NCBI GenBank assembly: GCA_049512335.1
Contig: JBEKXE010000196.1
Coordinates: 1 to 6,998 of the forward strand
Length of the DNA: 6,998 nucleotides
Direction of reading: 5' to 3'
Source: Lustribacter sp049512335
GTDB lineage: Bacteria; Vulcanimicrobiota; Vulcanimicrobiia; Vulcanimicrobiales; Vulcanimicrobiaceae
In this document: piece after piece, positions 6,139 to 6,998 of the stretch
How positions within the stretch are numbered: position 1 is the first letter of the stretch
Layout of the letters: each line of letters starts with the position of its first letter
Notes under the pieces: generated by a model
Told to the model about the DNA's origin: nothing
Database searches by the model: none
The model's input: only the letters and a program-made list of their open reading frames with translations
Program-made: the position numbers and the translations under genes

Positions 6139-6998
6139 ATACCGTTTTCGGCGTCAAGTCTTCTGGGCGACAAATATCGGGTTGAACGGCTTGCCGGACT
6201 TGAGTACGCCGTAGGCAATGACGAGCAGCTTGCGCATCATCGCGCCGATCACGACCATGGTGGCCTTTCCTGCCGCTCGTAATCGCCGGCCGAAGGCCTG
6301 TAAGGTTGGGTTGTAGCGCTCGCCGACAATCGCGGGGAAGTAGAGCGCCTTGCGAAGTCGGGCATTTCCGGTTTTGCAAAGCCGCGGCTTTCCCCTAACC
6401 GAAGAACCTGACTGACGAATGAGTGGCGACAAGCCAGCGTAAGCCGCGACCGCTTGAGCGCTGCGGAACTCCTCGATCGCCGGCATTTCTGAAAGAATTG
6501 CGGTTGCGCTCGTGTCCCCGATTCCCGGGATGGAGGTTAGCAAGTCATGTTTGATCTTAAGACCCGGATGCCGATCGATGTGGTCCCGGATCGCGCGTTC
6601 TAAGTCATCGATTTGAATATCGAGCTGAACAATGAGTGCTTGCGTCGATTGCCGGACACGCTCCGGTAAACCTGGCGTTTGCTCTCGGGTCACATGCTGT
6701 GTGCGACTTTCCTTGAGGAACTCGAGATGGCGATAAAGGCCTTGTAATTCCTCGATTTCCGGCGCGAGCGGTTTCCAAAGCTGAAACTGTTGAGTTGCAG
6801 CAAATCTCGCAATTAACCCCGCATCAACAGCATCGGTCTTCGTGCGCAGGAGTTCACTTTCGGCAAAGGCTTTGATGCGCCTCGGATTGATCACGGCTAC
6901 CGCGTGGCCATCATTGAATAAGTATTTCGCGAGAGCGTACCAATAAGAACCCGTTGCTTCCATGCAGGCGGTAACTTTGTCGACCTTCCGATTGCGCA
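6139..6998 (-). mobile_element. IS110-family insertion sequence, right-hand (3') part only
   Basis: The element is defined by its transposase gene; the left end lies beyond the right edge of the window. The 3' non-coding end must be short: only 15 bases (6139-6153) separate the transposase stop from the host-like CTGTCATCCCGAG block. Composition changes here: 6781-6840 has 28 G/C of 60, against 47 of 60 at 2281-2340 in the host operon, which points to recent acquisition. The exact boundary is an estimate, since IS110 elements lack the long terminal inverted repeats that would mark it, and I see none. Confidence 0.6.
6154..6998 (-). CDS. IS110-family transposase (5' end outside the window)
   Basis: A DEDD-type recombinase with a RuvC-like N-terminal domain and a C-terminal Tnp_IS116/IS110/IS902 domain that moves its element by a serine- and RNA-guided mechanism. 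The frame stays open from the window edge through RNRKVDKVTAC into MEATGSYWYALAKYL, so the ATG at 6963-6961 is internal, not the start; about 45-50 residues with the first catalytic Asp are missing. Visible catalytic residues are the Glu of MEATG and the two Asp of KTDAVDA. The C-terminal domain shows LTSIPGIGDTSATAILSEMP, then AYAGLSPLIRQSGSSVRGK and GNARLRKALY; the serine nucleophile is probably in or near QSGSS. No stop or frameshift interrupts the visible part, so the enzyme may be active. Confidence 0.9.
   Translation of the reverse strand, partial: RNRKVDKVTACMEATGSYWYALAKYLFNDGHAVAVINPRRIKAFAESELLRTKTDAVDAGLIARFAATQQFQLWKPLAPEIEELQGLYRHLEFLKESRTQHVTREQTPGLPERVRQSTQALIVQLDIQIDDLERAIRDHIDRHPGLKIKHDLLTSIPGIGDTSATAILSEMPAIEEFRSAQAVAAYAGLSPLIRQSGSSVRGKPRLCKTGNARLRKALYFPAIVGERYNPTLQAFGRRLRAAGKATMVVIGAMMRKLLVIAYGVLKSGKPFNPIFVAQKT

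Noticed and set aside
6140..6152. Intrinsic terminator at CCGTTTTCGG
   Set aside because: The stem is only three base pairs and no U-tract follows on either strand.
6154..6963. Complete transposase starting at the ATG at 6963-6961
   Set aside because: The frame remains open upstream to the window edge with family-like residues, and the first catalytic Asp region of IS110 transposases would be missing, so the true start lies outside.

Overview
The window is high-GC DNA (one line inside the carboxylase gene counts 47 of 60 bases G or C) with tightly packed genes, frequent GTG starts and 4-8 base stop/start overlaps. It looks like a chromosomal segment of a high-GC bacterium that oxidises branched-chain amino acids. 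I cannot assign a phylum. A high-GC proteobacterium, an actinobacterium or a candidate lineage such as Eremiobacterota would all fit, and none is proven.

Layout. (1) At the left edge a minus-strand pair encodes a four-helix membrane cytochrome b (57-884) and the first 20 residues of a lipoprotein or Tat-exported partner (1-60), joined by an ATGA overlap. (2) A 57-bp divergent intergenic region follows. (3) A plus-strand operon begins at 942: a LiuC-like enoyl-CoA hydratase (942-1742), a biotin-carboxylase/biotin-carrier subunit of LiuD/MccA type (1739-3592), a short unrecognised gene broken by a one-base frameshift (3589-3977), hydroxymethylglutaryl-CoA lyase (3974-4906) and a GT4-type glycosyltransferase (4899-6071). 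Every junction in this operon overlaps (GTGA, ATGA, GTGA, then 8 bases). (4) A short non-coding stretch (6072-6153) holds a 23-bp tandem repeat and the edge of an insertion sequence. (5) The right edge is the 3' part of an IS110-family transposase gene on the minus strand (6154-6998), with visibly lower GC (28 of 60 in one line).

The three metabolic genes together make the lower part of leucine/isovalerate catabolism: carboxylation of 3-methylcrotonyl-CoA, hydration of 3-methylglutaconyl-CoA, and cleavage of HMG-CoA to acetyl-CoA and acetoacetate. The carboxyltransferase subunit (LiuB/MccB) and isovaleryl-CoA dehydrogenase (LiuA) are not in the window, so the pathway must be completed elsewhere.

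I did not find a clearly new biological system. The points most worth a second look are the frameshifted gene inside the catabolic operon, the tandem repeat beside the IS110 end (whose guide-type bridge RNA would lie outside the window), and the glycosyltransferase translationally coupled to HMG-CoA lyase.
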